Shown piece by piece: positions 8,056 to 17,100 of a stretch of 64,000 nt of DNA; within the stretch, counting starts at the first letter, position 1; every line of letters starts with the position of its first letter. Source of the stretch: Mesorhizobium sp. (GTDB lineage Bacteria > Pseudomonadota > Alphaproteobacteria > Rhizobiales > Rhizobiaceae); the NCBI GenBank assembly GCA_004017275.1, contig SAKE01000002.1, positions 375,411-439,410 on the forward strand, given 5' to 3'. Both the position numbers and the translations under genes were made by a program. The notes beneath the pieces were generated by a model. It was not told the origin of the DNA, did no database searches, and worked only from the letters and a program-made list of their open reading frames with translations.

Positions 8056-9525
8056 ATGGCAGACGCAGACGACGTGCTTTCCGCCGAGGCCGACGACCAT
8101 TTCCATGACGAATGCGGTGTCTTCGGCATTTTTGGCCGACAGGACGCGGCAGCCATCGTCACACTGGGCCTGCATGCCCTGCAGCATCGCGGCCAGGAAG
8201 CGGCTGGCATCGTTTCGTATGACGGCAGCCAGTTCCATGTCGAACGCCATGTCGGGCTGATCGGCGACACCTTCACCAAGCAGCGCGTCATCGACAGTCT
8301 GCAAGGCAACCGCGCTATCGGCCATACGCGCTACGCCACGACGGGCGGCGCCGGCATGCGCAACATCCAGCCCTTCTTCGCCGAATTGGCCGATGGCGGT
8401 TTCGCCGTCGCCCATAACGGCAATCTGACCAACGCCATGACTGTGCAGCGAGCGCTGCAGAAGCAAGGCGCGATCTTCTCCTCGACCTCCGATACCGAGA
8501 CGCTCTTGCACCTCGTTGCCACCAGCAAGGAGCGCGATTTGAACTCGCGCTTCATCGATGCGGTGCGGCAGGTCGAGGGCGCGTTCTCGCTGGTGGCGAT
8601 GACGGCCAAGAAGATGATCGGCTGCCGCGACCCGCTCGGCATCCGGCCGCTGGTGCTCGGCGATCTCGACGGCGCCTGGATCCTGGCCTCCGAAACCTGC
8701 GCGCTCGACATCATCGGCGCGCGTTTCGTGCGCGACCTGAAGCCCGGCGAGATGGTCGTCGTCACGTCCAAGGGTATCGAGAGCCTGTTCCCCTTCGAGC
8801 CGCAGAAGACCCGCTTCTGCATCTTCGAATATGTCTATTTCGCGCGGCCGGATTCCTCGGTCGAGGGCCGCAACGTCTATGAAGTGCGCAAGCGCATCGG
8901 CGCCGAGCTTGCGGTCGAAAGCCCGGTCGAGGCCGACATCGTCGTGCCGGTGCCGGATTCGGGCACGCCGGCGGCGATCGGCTTCAGCCAGGCGGCCGGC
9001 ATTCCCTTCGAGCTCGGCATCATCCGCAACCACTATGTCGGCCGCACCTTCATCCAGCCCGGCGATTCGATCCGCCACATGGGCGTCAAGCTGAAGCACA
9101 ATGCCAACCGCCGCATGATCGAAGGCAAGCGCGTGGTGCTCGTCGACGACAGTATCGTGCGCGGCACCACCAGCCAGAAGATCGTGCAGATGGTGCGCGA
9201 TGCCGGTGCCAAGGAAGTGCATATGCGCATCGCTTCGCCGCCGACACGCGCCTCCTGCTTCTACGGCGTCGACACGCCGGAGAAGTCGAAGCTTCTGGCA
9301 TCGCGCATGTCGGTGGAAGAAATGGCCGAGTTCATCCGCGTCGATTCGCTCGGCTTCCTCACCATCGACGGGCTTTACCGCGCCGTCGGCGAGGCCAGCC
9401 GCGACAATGACCAGCCGCAATTCTGCGACGCCTGCTTCACCGGCCAGTACCCGACCCGCCTGCTCGACTTCGAAGGCCACGACAATGTGCGCACGCTGTC
9501 GCTGCTGGCGACGAGCGGGACTTAG
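8056..9525 (+). CDS. purF: amidophosphoribosyltransferase
   Basis: Catalyses the first committed step of purine synthesis, making phosphoribosylamine from PRPP and glutamine. The ATG at 8056 (GGAG at 8046) gives 489 residues. It leaves a 19-residue propeptide before the catalytic N-terminal cysteine in ECGVFGIFG. The glutaminase domain has LQHRGQEAAGI, and the phosphoribosyltransferase domain has the PRPP loop VVLVDDSIVRGTTS. A longer start at 7984 is possible but adds a non-conserved leader. An SDR gene follows, probably co-transcribed. Confidence 0.96.
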   Translation: MADADDVLSAEADDHFHDECGVFGIFGRQDAAAIVTLGLHALQHRGQEAAGIVSYDGSQFHVERHVGLIGDTFTKQRVIDSLQGNRAIGHTRYATTGGAGMRNIQPFFAELADGGFAVAHNGNLTNAMTVQRALQKQGAIFSSTSDTETLLHLVATSKERDLNSRFIDAVRQVEGAFSLVAMTAKKMIGCRDPLGIRPLVLGDLDGAWILASETCALDIIGARFVRDLKPGEMVVVTSKGIESLFPFEPQKTRFCIFEYVYFARPDSSVEGRNVYEVRKRIGAELAVESPVEADIVVPVPDSGTPAAIGFSQAAGIPFELGIIRNHYVGRTFIQPGDSIRHMGVKLKHNANRRMIEGKRVVLVDDSIVRGTTSQKIVQMVRDAGAKEVHMRIASPPTRASCFYGVDTPEKSKLLASRMSVEEMAEFIRVDSLGFLTIDGLYRAVGEASRDNDQPQFCDACFTGQYPTRLLDFEGHDNVRTLSLLATSGT

Positions 9526-9560
9526 TGAATTTGGTGTTTGGCGAAAGCGCGGCGACAGCC

Positions 9561-9586
9561 GATCTCCCCCCTTGCGGGGGGAGATT
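9561..9586. repeat. GC-rich palindromic repeat unit (family copy 1)
   Basis: ATCTCCCCCC-TTGC-GGGGGGAGAT is a perfect 10-bp stem, 36 nt after the purF stop. It is a single unit of the intergenic family seen again at 11526, 22881, 26156, 28654, 36549 and 39479. Confidence 0.8.
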
Positions 9587-9673
9587 GCGCTCTCATCTCT
9601 GTTTTCGCCAATCACGCAGGCTGACCAGGCAGAGCCAAGTCCGAGTTGGAGCACTAACCTTCGGAGTTGCCCG

Positions 9674-10420
9674 TTGACCCCTACCCTCGACCTTACCGGC
9701 CGCGTTGCGGTCGTCACCGGCGCCTCGCGCGGTATCGGCTATTTCATCGCCAAGGAATTGGCTGCCGCCGGCGCGCATGTCGTCGCGGTGGCGCGCACTG
9801 TCGGTGGGCTGGAAGAGCTCGACGACCAGATCAAGGCAGCTGGCGGCCAGGCGACGCTGGTGCCGCTCGACCTCGCCGACATGGCGGGCATCGACCGGCT
9901 GGGCGGCGCCATCCACGAACGCTGGGGCAAGCTCGACATTCTCGTCGCCAATGCCGGCGTGCTCGGCGTCATCTCGCCGATCGGCCATGTCGAAGCAAAA
10001 ACCTTCGAGAAGGTGATGACCATCAACGTCACCTCGACATGGCGGCTGATCCGCTCGGTCGACCCGCTGCTGCGTCTCTCCGATGCCGGCCGCGCGATCA
10101 TCCTGTCTTCCAATGCGGCGCACTCGGCCCGCGCCTTCTGGGCGCCCTACGCGGCGTCCAAGGCGGCCGTGGAGACGATGATGCGTTCCTGGGCGCATGA
10201 GACGCAGAGCCTGCCGCTCAGGGTCAACGCCGCCGACCCCGGTGCCACCCGCACCGCCATGCGGGCGCAGGCCGTACCCGGCGAGGATCCCGAGACGCTG
10301 CCGCACCCTTCCGAGATCGCCAAACGCATCGTGCCGCTGGCCAGCCCGGAGCTGAAAGAGACCGGGCTGATCTTCCAGGCCAAGCACAATCGCTTCGTCG
10401 CCTATCGTCAGCCGGAATAA
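9674..10420 (+). CDS. short-chain dehydrogenase/reductase
   Basis: A classical SDR of 248 residues with the cofactor loop TGASRGIG (near residue 16), NAG at the fourth strand, catalytic Ser in ILSSNAAHS and the Tyr-Lys pair in YAASK. The likely start is TTG at 9674, preceded by CGGAG at 9662-9666 with 7-nt spacing; no in-frame ATG or GTG lies near. In related genomes an SDR is often found after purF. The substrate cannot be named from sequence. A palindromic repeat lies between it and purF. Confidence 0.88.
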   Translation: MTPTLDLTGRVAVVTGASRGIGYFIAKELAAAGAHVVAVARTVGGLEELDDQIKAAGGQATLVPLDLADMAGIDRLGGAIHERWGKLDILVANAGVLGVISPIGHVEAKTFEKVMTINVTSTWRLIRSVDPLLRLSDAGRAIILSSNAAHSARAFWAPYAASKAAVETMMRSWAHETQSLPLRVNAADPGATRTAMRAQAVPGEDPETLPHPSEIAKRIVPLASPELKETGLIFQAKHNRFVAYRQPE

Positions 10421-10503
10421 AACTAACTGCGAGGCGGATTAAACAGGCCTCCGGCAACGTTTCTTCTGACGTAACCCGTCGAAGACCAAACCGGAGGACC
10501 GAC

Positions 10504-11133
10504 ATGCGTAAACTGCTTCTCGCCACCGCCGCCACGCTGATCGCAGCGGCGGGCGCCGCTTACTCGCAAGACGCCACGATGAGCTTCTTCGTCACCAGCG
10601 TCGGCTCCGGCAAGGGTGCCGATCTCGGCGGCCTCAAGGGTGCCGACGCGCATTGCGCCTCGCTGGCGGAAGCCGCCGGCGTCACCGGCAAGAGCTGGGC
10701 CGCCTATCTGTCGACCAGCGACACCGACGCGCGCGACCGTATCGGCAAGGGGCCGTGGGTGAACGCCAAGGGCGTCAGAATAGCCGACGACGTCGCCTCC
10801 CTGCACAGCGACGCCAACGGTATCACCAAGCAGATGGCACTGAACGAGAAGGGGGAGGTCGTGAACGGTCGCGGCGACACGCCGAACCGCCACGATATGC
10901 TGACCGGCTCGAAGCCCGACGGCACCAAGATCGCCGATCAGACCTGCGGCGACTGGACGATGAGCGGGGCGGAAGGGGCCGCGATGATGGGCCATCACGA
11001 CCGCACCGGCCTTGACGATTCGGCTGCCGCCAAATCCTGGAATTCCTCACACGCCTCGCGCGGCGGCTGCAGCCAGGAGGCGCTGAAGGGCACCGGGGGC
11101 GATGGCCTGTTCTATTGTTTTGCCACCAACTGA
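10504..11133 (+). CDS. secreted protein with lectin-like fold, function unknown
   Basis: A 209-residue protein with a cleavable signal peptide (residues 1-21, ending near AYSQ) and strong GGAGG at 10493-10497. The mature part has four cysteines (HCASL, TCGDW, GGCSQ, FYCFA) and an SWAAYLST segment. This pattern recalls bacterial C-type-lectin-like or endostatin-like domains exported to the periplasm. Cysteine pairing suggests disulfides. I do not know its role. It is followed by a hairpin and a short unrelated gene. Confidence 0.75.
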   Translation: MRKLLLATAATLIAAAGAAYSQDATMSFFVTSVGSGKGADLGGLKGADAHCASLAEAAGVTGKSWAAYLSTSDTDARDRIGKGPWVNAKGVRIADDVASLHSDANGITKQMALNEKGEVVNGRGDTPNRHDMLTGSKPDGTKIADQTCGDWTMSGAEGAAMMGHHDRTGLDDSAAAKSWNSSHASRGGCSQEALKGTGGDGLFYCFATN

Positions 11134-11165
11134 GCCGGTTGGGCTTTAACAATCGAGGCTAGCCC

Positions 11166-11195
11166 CCGCCACATCACGCGGCTGTGATGTGGTGG
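11166..11195 (+). repeat. strong inverted repeat after the lectin-like gene
   Basis: CCACATCAC (11169-11177) and GTGATGTGG (11184-11192) pair perfectly around a 6-nt loop and extend to about 12 bp with one wobble. There is no U-run. It may be a 3' stability hairpin. Confidence 0.5.
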
Positions 11196-11298
11196 TGGAA
11201 GGCTGTGCCGCGGTCATGCTTTCGTCATTTCCGTGGAGTTGGTAGGGTTTCAGCGACTCCCGCAACAAGCGCCCAACTGGCAGAACAAGGAAATCCCC

Positions 11299-11520
11299 AT
11301 GGCTACGACCGCAGCAGCGTTGGTCTGGTATCTGGTAATCGCCGGCCCGCAAGGCGGCATGGTCGTGCTGCCCAGCACCTTCGACAAGCGCGAACAGTGC
11401 ACCGCCGCCATCACCGAATATCAGAAGCAGCCGACACCGGCCGGCTGGTCGGTGCAATGCGTGCCGAGCGCCTCGCCCTTCACCGACGAGGGCGACGCCG
11501 AAGAGCCGTCAGCACAGTAA
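11299..11520 (+). CDS. small conserved-looking hypothetical protein
   Basis: A 73-residue protein beginning MATTAAALVWYLVIAGPQGG, chosen because AAGGAA lies at 11287-11292. A longer in-frame start at 11233 lacks support. The N-terminus is weakly hydrophobic, and two cysteines (EQCTAA, VQCVPS) could form a disulfide if it is exported. The C-terminus is acidic. It is followed 5 nt later by a palindromic repeat. I do not recognise a family. Confidence 0.6.
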   Translation: MATTAAALVWYLVIAGPQGGMVVLPSTFDKREQCTAAITEYQKQPTPAGWSVQCVPSASPFTDEGDAEEPSAQ

Positions 11521-11525
11521 CGAGC

Positions 11526-11562
11526 GTATCTCCCCCCTTGAGGCCCCTTGAGGGGGAGATAC
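11526..11562. repeat. GC-rich palindromic repeat unit (family copy 2)
   Basis: GTATCTCCCCCC and GGGGGAGATAC pair around an imperfect centre, 5 nt after a stop codon. Same family as the copy at 9561. Confidence 0.75.
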
Positions 11563-11568
11563 GCAGCT

Positions 11569-12075
11569 TCAGCGCCGAGCTGAAACCGTCAGCTCCGGCT
11601 TGCTGTTGATGGTCTGAAACACCACGCAATAGCGCTCGGTCAGCTTCAGCAGCGAGTCTATGCGCTCCTGCGGCTCATCGGTGTCGAGACTGAAACTGAG
11701 CCGGATAGCGCGAAAGCCGACCGGCGCATCCTTGGCCACGCCGAGCGTGCCGCGAAAATCGAGATCGCCTTCGGCTTCCACCGTGGCGGCGCCGAGTTTG
11801 AACTCGAGCGCTGTCGCCACTGCCTTCAGCGTCACCCCGGCGCAGGCCACCAGAGCCTCCAGCAGCATGTCGCCCGAGCAGAGCTCAAGGCCTGAGCCGC
11901 CTGTTGCCGGATGCAGTCCGGCGATGGCGAGCGCCCTGCCCGTCTCCACCTTGCAGGCAACCGACTGGTCGTCGATCGAGCCCTTGGCGCGAAGCGTGAT
12001 CAGGGCCTGCGAGGCATCGTCGCGATAGGCCTGCTTCAGTGGCGCCTGCACAGCCTTCAGTTCGGTCGCATCCAT
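11569..12075 (-). CDS. OsmC family peroxiredoxin-like protein
   Basis: An OsmC-fold protein of 168 residues if it starts at MDATELKAVQ, which has AAAGGGGAAAG upstream on the minus strand. The two family cysteines are present, in LVACAGVTLK near residue 83 and in ERYCVVFQTI near residue 151. OsmC/Ohr proteins reduce organic hydroperoxides with thiol cofactors; this one falls in the YhfA/OsmC-like branch rather than Ohr. It is convergent with the small gene at 11299 and divergent from the agmatine deiminase. Confidence 0.85.
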   Translation of the reverse strand: MDATELKAVQAPLKQAYRDDASQALITLRAKGSIDDQSVACKVETGRALAIAGLHPATGGSGLELCSGDMLLEALVACAGVTLKAVATALEFKLGAATVEAEGDLDFRGTLGVAKDAPVGFRAIRLSFSLDTDEPQERIDSLLKLTERYCVVFQTINSKPELTVSARR

Positions 12076-12196
12076 CCGCTTTCCCCTTTCGTCGACCGCT
12101 TGCGTCACCGGCATACGCCGTCCGGTCGAGAGTTGCGCCGATCACCATGGGAAGGCAATGCCATTCCGCAATAGGAGCCAGCCGCCAACACCGATA

Positions 12197-12228
12197 TCCC
12201 AAATGGGACATTGACGAACAAGGTCCCA
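12197..12228 (+). promoter_or_regulatory. candidate operator before the agmatine deiminase gene
   Basis: TCCCA-AA-TGGGA (12197-12208) is a short inverted repeat, and a third TCCCA lies at 12224. Repeated half-sites 27 bp apart, in the divergent OsmC/agmatine deiminase spacer, suggest a protein-binding site. The LuxR-type regulator at 14540 is one possible partner. Weak evidence. Confidence 0.3.
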
Positions 12229-12277
12229 AAAAGTCTGATCCGGGCAAGTCGTCACTCCATTTTCCGGCGGTCCCCAG

Positions 12278-13384
12278 ATGCCCCGTACCCTCTCGACAAA
12301 GCCGAAACAGGATGGGTTTCGCGCGCCTGGCGAATTCGAACCCAAGTCAGGCTGCTGGCTGATCTGGCCGGAGCGGCCGGACACCTGGCGTCTCGGCGCC
12401 AAGCCCGCGCAAAAGCTGTTCGTCGATGTCGCCGCGGCAATCGCGCAAAGCGAGCCGGTGACCGTGGCGGCATCCGCTCGCCAATGGCAGAATGCCAGGG
12501 CGCGATTGCCGGGCCATGTGCGCGTCGTGGAGATGTCCACCAACGATTCCTGGCTGCGCGACAGTGGTCCCAACTTCGTCATCAACGATCAAGGCGACGT
12601 GCGTGGCGTCGATTGGATCTTTAACGCCTATGGCGGTTTCGACGGCGGCCTCTATTCGCCATGGGACTTGGATGATTTGGCGGCGCAAAAGGTGCTCGAA
12701 ATCGAGAACATGGATCGCTACCGCGCGCCGCTGATCGCCGAGGGTGGCGGGTTGCAATGCGATGGTCAGGGCACGCTCATCACGACGGAGCAATGCCTGC
12801 TCAACCGAAATCGCAACGCCCATCTCGGCAAGGCCGAAGTGGAGCGCCGGCTTGGCGACTATCTCGGTGTCGATACCGTCATCTGGCTGCCACGAGGCCT
12901 TGCGTTCGACGAGACCGACGGCCATGTCGACGACCTCTGCTGCTTCGTGCGCCCCGGCGTGGTCGTGCTGAGCTGGACCGACAATCGGGACGACCCGCAA
13001 TACGAGATCGTGCGCGAAGCCGAAGAGGTGCTACGTTCGACCCGTGATGCGCGTGGCCGCGCGCTGGAGGTCCACCGGCTGCCGCACCCCTTGCCGATCG
13101 AAATGACGCCGGAGGAAAGCGAAAGCGTTGATCGGCTCGATTCGACCTGGGCGCGACCGGCCGGAAACCGGATCGCGGCGAGCTACATCAACTACTATCC
13201 GGGCAACAGCGTCGTGGTGGTGCCGCAGTTCGGCTGCGATCTCGACGCAGCGGCCAAACAGACGCTGGCCGCGCTGTTTCCCGACCACAAGATAGTCGGC
13301 ATTGAAAACTCACGCGAGATCCTGCTGGGCGGCGGCAATGTCGCCTGCATCACCTTGCCGGTCTATGCCGCGCAACGACGTTGA
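12278..13384 (+). CDS. aguA: agmatine deiminase
   Basis: Hydrolyses agmatine to N-carbamoylputrescine and ammonia. The 368-residue protein shows the family landmarks: GFRAPGEFEP at the start, NDSWLRDSGPNFV, EGGGLQCDGQGT, ETDGHVDD with the catalytic His, and GGGNVACITLP near the C-terminus with the nucleophilic Cys. Two positions differ from the commonest consensus (GLQC for SIHV, and Ala for His before the Cys), but the catalytic residues are kept. A periplasmic polyamine-binding protein follows, so the pair points to agmatine/putrescine use. Confidence 0.92.
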   Translation: MPRTLSTKPKQDGFRAPGEFEPKSGCWLIWPERPDTWRLGAKPAQKLFVDVAAAIAQSEPVTVAASARQWQNARARLPGHVRVVEMSTNDSWLRDSGPNFVINDQGDVRGVDWIFNAYGGFDGGLYSPWDLDDLAAQKVLEIENMDRYRAPLIAEGGGLQCDGQGTLITTEQCLLNRNRNAHLGKAEVERRLGDYLGVDTVIWLPRGLAFDETDGHVDDLCCFVRPGVVVLSWTDNRDDPQYEIVREAEEVLRSTRDARGRALEVHRLPHPLPIEMTPEESESVDRLDSTWARPAGNRIAASYINYYPGNSVVVVPQFGCDLDAAAKQTLAALFPDHKIVGIENSREILLGGGNVACITLPVYAAQRR

Positions 13385-13420
13385 TGCATGCCGAAAACCA
13401 GCAGCGAAAAGGAGAACACC

Positions 13421-14524
13421 ATGCGCGCTTTGATCTTCTCAACCCTGCTTGCGGGGTTTGCTTGCGGCATCTGCGCCGGCGCGGCCTCGGCGGATGAGGA
13501 AAAAATCGTCAACGTCTACAACTGGTCCGATTACATCGCGCCGGATACGGCTGAGAAATTCGAGAAGGAGACGGGCATCAAGGTTCGCTACGATGTCTAT
13601 GACGGTAACGAGGTGCTTGAAACCAAGCTGCTCACCGGCGGCTCTGGATATGACGTGGTCTACCCCTCGGCCTATCCGTTCCTGAAGAACCAGGTGAAGG
13701 CGGGGGCGTTCCTGGAACTCGACAAATCGAAGCTTGAAAACCAACCGAAGATCGATCCGCAAACCCTGGCCCTGATTGCGGGGGCGGACCCGCAGAACCT
13801 GCATGCCGTGCCCTATATGGCAGTCACCGACGGCATTGGCTACAACGTCGCCGCGGTCAAGCAGCGGCTGCCGGACGCGCCGACGGACTCCTTCGCCATG
13901 GTCTTCGACGTGGACGTGGTCAAAAAACTCTCCGATTGCGGCGTGGCCATGATCGATGCGCCTGCTGAAGTCATCCCGATGGCGATGAACTATCTTCACA
14001 TCGACCCCAAATCGACTAGTCCCGACGACCTCGCCAAGGTCGAGGACCTAATGGGCAAGGTGCGGCCCTACATCCGCTATTTCCACTCGTCGAAATACAT
14101 CAACGACCTCGCCAACGGCGACATCTGTGTGGTGTTGGGCTGGTCGGGTGACATCCTCCAGGCAAGGACCCGCGCGGCGGAATCCGTGAAAAAGCTGGAG
14201 ATCGCCTATTCCATTCCCAAGGAAGGCACGCTCATCAACTTCGATACGATGGCGGTGCCGAAGGATGCGCCGCATCCCGACAACGCCCAGGCCTGGATCA
14301 ACTTCAATCTGCGGCCCGATATCGCCGCGGCCAACTCCAACTATGTCTCCTACGCCAATGCGATACCGGAGTCCCTGCCGCTGATGGACAAGGCGATAGC
14401 CAGCGATCCCGGCGTCTTTCCGCCCGATGCCGTTAAGGCCAGGCTGTTCGTGGTCGACAACAGCGACCCAAAGCTGCTGCGATCGCAAAACCGCATGTGG
14501 ACGCGCATCGTGACCGGCCAATAG
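13421..14524 (+). CDS. periplasmic polyamine (putrescine)-binding protein, PotF-like
   Basis: A substrate-binding protein of 367 residues with a signal peptide (cleavage near ASA-DEE) and the PotD/PotF opening VNVYNWSDYI. It continues with GYDVVYPSAYP and GLVWSGD-like GWSGDILQA motifs. The ATG at 13421 has AAAAGGAGA upstream; an in-frame ATG at 13388 is less likely. Known relatives deliver putrescine or spermidine to ABC permeases. No permease or ATPase gene is adjacent, so it must use a transporter encoded elsewhere or act as a sensor. It starts 36 nt after aguA. Confidence 0.9.
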   Translation: MRALIFSTLLAGFACGICAGAASADEEKIVNVYNWSDYIAPDTAEKFEKETGIKVRYDVYDGNEVLETKLLTGGSGYDVVYPSAYPFLKNQVKAGAFLELDKSKLENQPKIDPQTLALIAGADPQNLHAVPYMAVTDGIGYNVAAVKQRLPDAPTDSFAMVFDVDVVKKLSDCGVAMIDAPAEVIPMAMNYLHIDPKSTSPDDLAKVEDLMGKVRPYIRYFHSSKYINDLANGDICVVLGWSGDILQARTRAAESVKKLEIAYSIPKEGTLINFDTMAVPKDAPHPDNAQAWINFNLRPDIAAANSNYVSYANAIPESLPLMDKAIASDPGVFPPDAVKARLFVVDNSDPKLLRSQNRMWTRIVTGQ

Positions 14525-14539
14525 AACGCGCGGAAGCCG

Positions 14540-15295
14540 TCAGTCCCGAGCGGCTGAGCCGATGGTCGCCAGCAACTCGACCTGGGAGTGCACGCCGAGC
14601 TTGCGATAGACCTGCTTGATGTGGTTGCGGACGGTGCCGGGTGAAATGGCGAGGCTTCGCGAAATCGTCTTGGCATTGCCGCCGTCGACCAGGTGTCGTG
14701 CAATCTCGGTCTCACGCCTGCTCAGCCGCGAGCGAGCGTCACCGATTGCGATGTCCTTGTCTCGGGAGCGACACAGATGAAGCAGTCTTTCCAGAATGAG
14801 CCTTGTCGCGCTGCTTGCCGCGCAAGCCATCGCCACATCCTGCTCGCCAAAGGGAGCTGCCCCGTTTCGCCGCAGAAAGGTGACATAGCCGGCGGTCAGA
14901 CTGTCGAGATTGAACACGCCGGTTATCTCGTCGAAGCTGTCGGAGGGACCATAGAATTCGCGATAATAGGGTGTGCGCTGGAAGTCGCCATTGCGCAGAG
15001 CCGATAGCGGCAACAGGAAATCCCGCCTTGTGCTGGCGAACCTCTGGAAGAACGGATCCTGGCGATAGATGTGAGCGTCGTAGTGGCGGTTCCAGCGATC
15101 GGGGCCGGCATCGTCGATGGTCAGGGATGTTATATCGCGACGATAGAAACCGACATAGACTCGGTCGGAGCCAAGCAGCCTGCTCGCCGCCGCCGTGAAG
15201 CGAGCCGACAATTCTTCGGGCGTTGCAGCCATGGCCGCGGCGGCCACGCCGCCGCTCCAGTGTCCAAACCGTTCAAGAGAGATGTTCGACTGCAT
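14540..15295 (-). CDS. LuxR-family transcriptional regulator
   Basis: A 251-residue protein with a C-terminal LuxR-type helix-turn-helix (residues ~185-245: LSRRETEIARHL, then SPGTVRNHIKQVYRKLGV). An N-terminal sensor-like region of about 170 residues, rich in aromatic residues, has no recognised ligand motif. The gene is convergent with the aguA-potF pair and ends 15 nt from it, which makes it the best local candidate for their regulator. It is not an obvious quorum-sensing receptor. The signal is unknown. Confidence 0.85.
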   Translation of the reverse strand: MQSNISLERFGHWSGGVAAAAMAATPEELSARFTAAASRLLGSDRVYVGFYRRDITSLTIDDAGPDRWNRHYDAHIYRQDPFFQRFASTRRDFLLPLSALRNGDFQRTPYYREFYGPSDSFDEITGVFNLDSLTAGYVTFLRRNGAAPFGEQDVAMACAASSATRLILERLLHLCRSRDKDIAIGDARSRLSRRETEIARHLVDGGNAKTISRSLAISPGTVRNHIKQVYRKLGVHSQVELLATIGSAARD

Positions 15296-15400
15296 TCGGA
15301 CTCACACTAGCGCAAGCCGTTGCAGGTTCAAAACAGCCATTTCCTTTGACTTCGATCATCTCGGCCATACCTATGCGGGAGTCGTTCTCGCGGAGCCATC

Positions 15401-16918
15401 ATGCCGGCCAAGCTGAAACTGATCTTCCTTATCCTGGCCATCCTTGCCGCCCTTGCGCAGCCCGTCCTGGCTGAAACCGCGGAGCGGCCGGGACCCTCGG
15501 GCGGCGTACTGTCCCTGCTGCCGCCGCCGCAGACCACCAGCCATTCGATCACGCTGGCCGGGCGCAAGCTGGATTACCAGGCAAAGGCCGCCACCCTGTC
15601 GCTGCTTTCGGGCAAGGGCGACGTCACTGCGGAGATCTTCTATGTAGCTTACACGCTGGAACCACCGGCAAGCGGGGCCAAGGACCCGCAGCGGCCGATC
15701 ACCTTCGTGTTCAACGGCGGCCCTGGAGCAGCGTCCGCCTATCTGCATATCGGCGCGCTCGGTCCGCGTATAATCGCGACGGGAGCCGACGGCGAATTCC
15801 TGCCCTCACCGCAAAGACTCATCGACAATCCGGACAGCTGGCTCGACATGACGGATCTCGTCTTCGTCGATCCAGTCGGAACCGGATATAGCCGCGAGGC
15901 ACCGGGCCAGGACACGCGCGACTTCTGGGGCGTCAACCAGGATGCCAGCTCGATAAGCGCCTTCATCCGGCTCTATCTCGCGCAGAACGGCCGCACCGGA
16001 TCGCCGTTGTTCCTCGCCGGCGAAAGCTATGGCGGGTTCCGCGCAGCGCTGCTCGCCAGGACATTGCAGGAAGATATCGGCATCAGCCCGAACGGCATCG
16101 TGCTGATCTCGCCGGCGCTGGAGTTCACGCTGGTGCAGCCCGACGAATTCGAGCCGCTGCATTGGGCGCTCGAACTGCCTTCACTGGCGGCTGTGCGCCT
16201 GCGCGCCGAAGGCGTCAGCGGCGACGCGCTGCGGGAGAAGCTGGCCGAAGTCGAGCATTACGCGCTGGGCGATTACCTCACGGCGCTCACCAGCGGACTG
16301 GAGCAAGGCGGGCGGCTGGCGAGCCAACGCGTGGCTGACATCACCGGCCTGCCGCTCGACCTCGTGCAGCGCAACTCCGCCCGCATCCCGACCGGCCTGT
16401 TCGCAAGGGAGTTCGCCCGTGCCAGCGGCAAGGTGCTCAGCCCATATGACGCCATGATCGGCACGGCCGACATCGCGCCCGAGAGCGCCCGCATCGCCGG
16501 CCCGGATCCGGTGCTCGACCGCAGCGTGCCGGCGTTGACGTCGGCTTTCGTCGGCTACATCAGCGACGAACTGAATTTCCGCACCGATGTCAGCTATCGG
16601 CTGCTCAATGGCGAAATCAGCCACAATTGGGATTACGGGACCAGCGCCTCGCGGCAAGGCTATGCCGGGGTGATGGACGATCTGCAGCGAGCGCGCTCGC
16701 TCAATCCTTCGCTCGGCGTCGTGATCGTCAACGGCTACACCGACCTGGTCACGCCATACCTCGCCTCGCGCTATCTGGTGAACCAGATTCCGTCGCTCGC
16801 CAATGCCAAGCCTATCCGTCTCGATGTCATCGATGGCGGGCACATGATGTATTTCAGATCCGATGGTCGGCGCGCCCTGAAAGAGGCCGCTTCGGAGCTT
16901 TACCAGGCGACGCAGTAA
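15401..16918 (+). CDS. secreted serine carboxypeptidase, peptidase family S10
   Basis: A 505-residue exported protein with a signal peptide (residues 1-24, ending PVLA). It carries the S10 family signatures: FNGGPGAASAYLH (substrate pocket), GESYGGFRAALLA with the catalytic Ser near 209, NGYTDLVTP with the Asp, and DGGHMMYF with the His. All triad residues are in place. It probably trims peptides in the periplasm. S10 enzymes are better known from eukaryotes, but this group is widespread in rhizobia. RBS CGGAG lies near 15391. It appears monocistronic. Confidence 0.9.
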   Translation: MPAKLKLIFLILAILAALAQPVLAETAERPGPSGGVLSLLPPPQTTSHSITLAGRKLDYQAKAATLSLLSGKGDVTAEIFYVAYTLEPPASGAKDPQRPITFVFNGGPGAASAYLHIGALGPRIIATGADGEFLPSPQRLIDNPDSWLDMTDLVFVDPVGTGYSREAPGQDTRDFWGVNQDASSISAFIRLYLAQNGRTGSPLFLAGESYGGFRAALLARTLQEDIGISPNGIVLISPALEFTLVQPDEFEPLHWALELPSLAAVRLRAEGVSGDALREKLAEVEHYALGDYLTALTSGLEQGGRLASQRVADITGLPLDLVQRNSARIPTGLFAREFARASGKVLSPYDAMIGTADIAPESARIAGPDPVLDRSVPALTSAFVGYISDELNFRTDVSYRLLNGEISHNWDYGTSASRQGYAGVMDDLQRARSLNPSLGVVIVNGYTDLVTPYLASRYLVNQIPSLANAKPIRLDVIDGGHMMYFRSDGRRALKEAASELYQATQ

Positions 16919-17100
16919 GCGCTGCGACAGTGCGCCTTGCCATGGAACCCCTGCCCCAACATAAGCACCGGGCTGGCGTAGCGCCGCACCGGCTTTCGCC
17001 CGTATAGCTTGGTGCCGAGGGAGTTGAGCTCCCAGGTCACTCGTGTCGCTCCTCATCGCATCTCTGCCGCTCCGGCAATTTTTTTGGTCCCACGCGCCTT

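Noticed and set aside
8041..9717. 558-codon open frame on the minus strand opposite purF
   Set aside because: No family motif; purF on the other strand is complete. Antisense frame of high-GC DNA.
12148..12175. GGCAATGCC palindrome upstream of aguA considered as an operator
   Set aside because: The match is short and imperfect; nothing distinguishes it from chance in GC-rich DNA.
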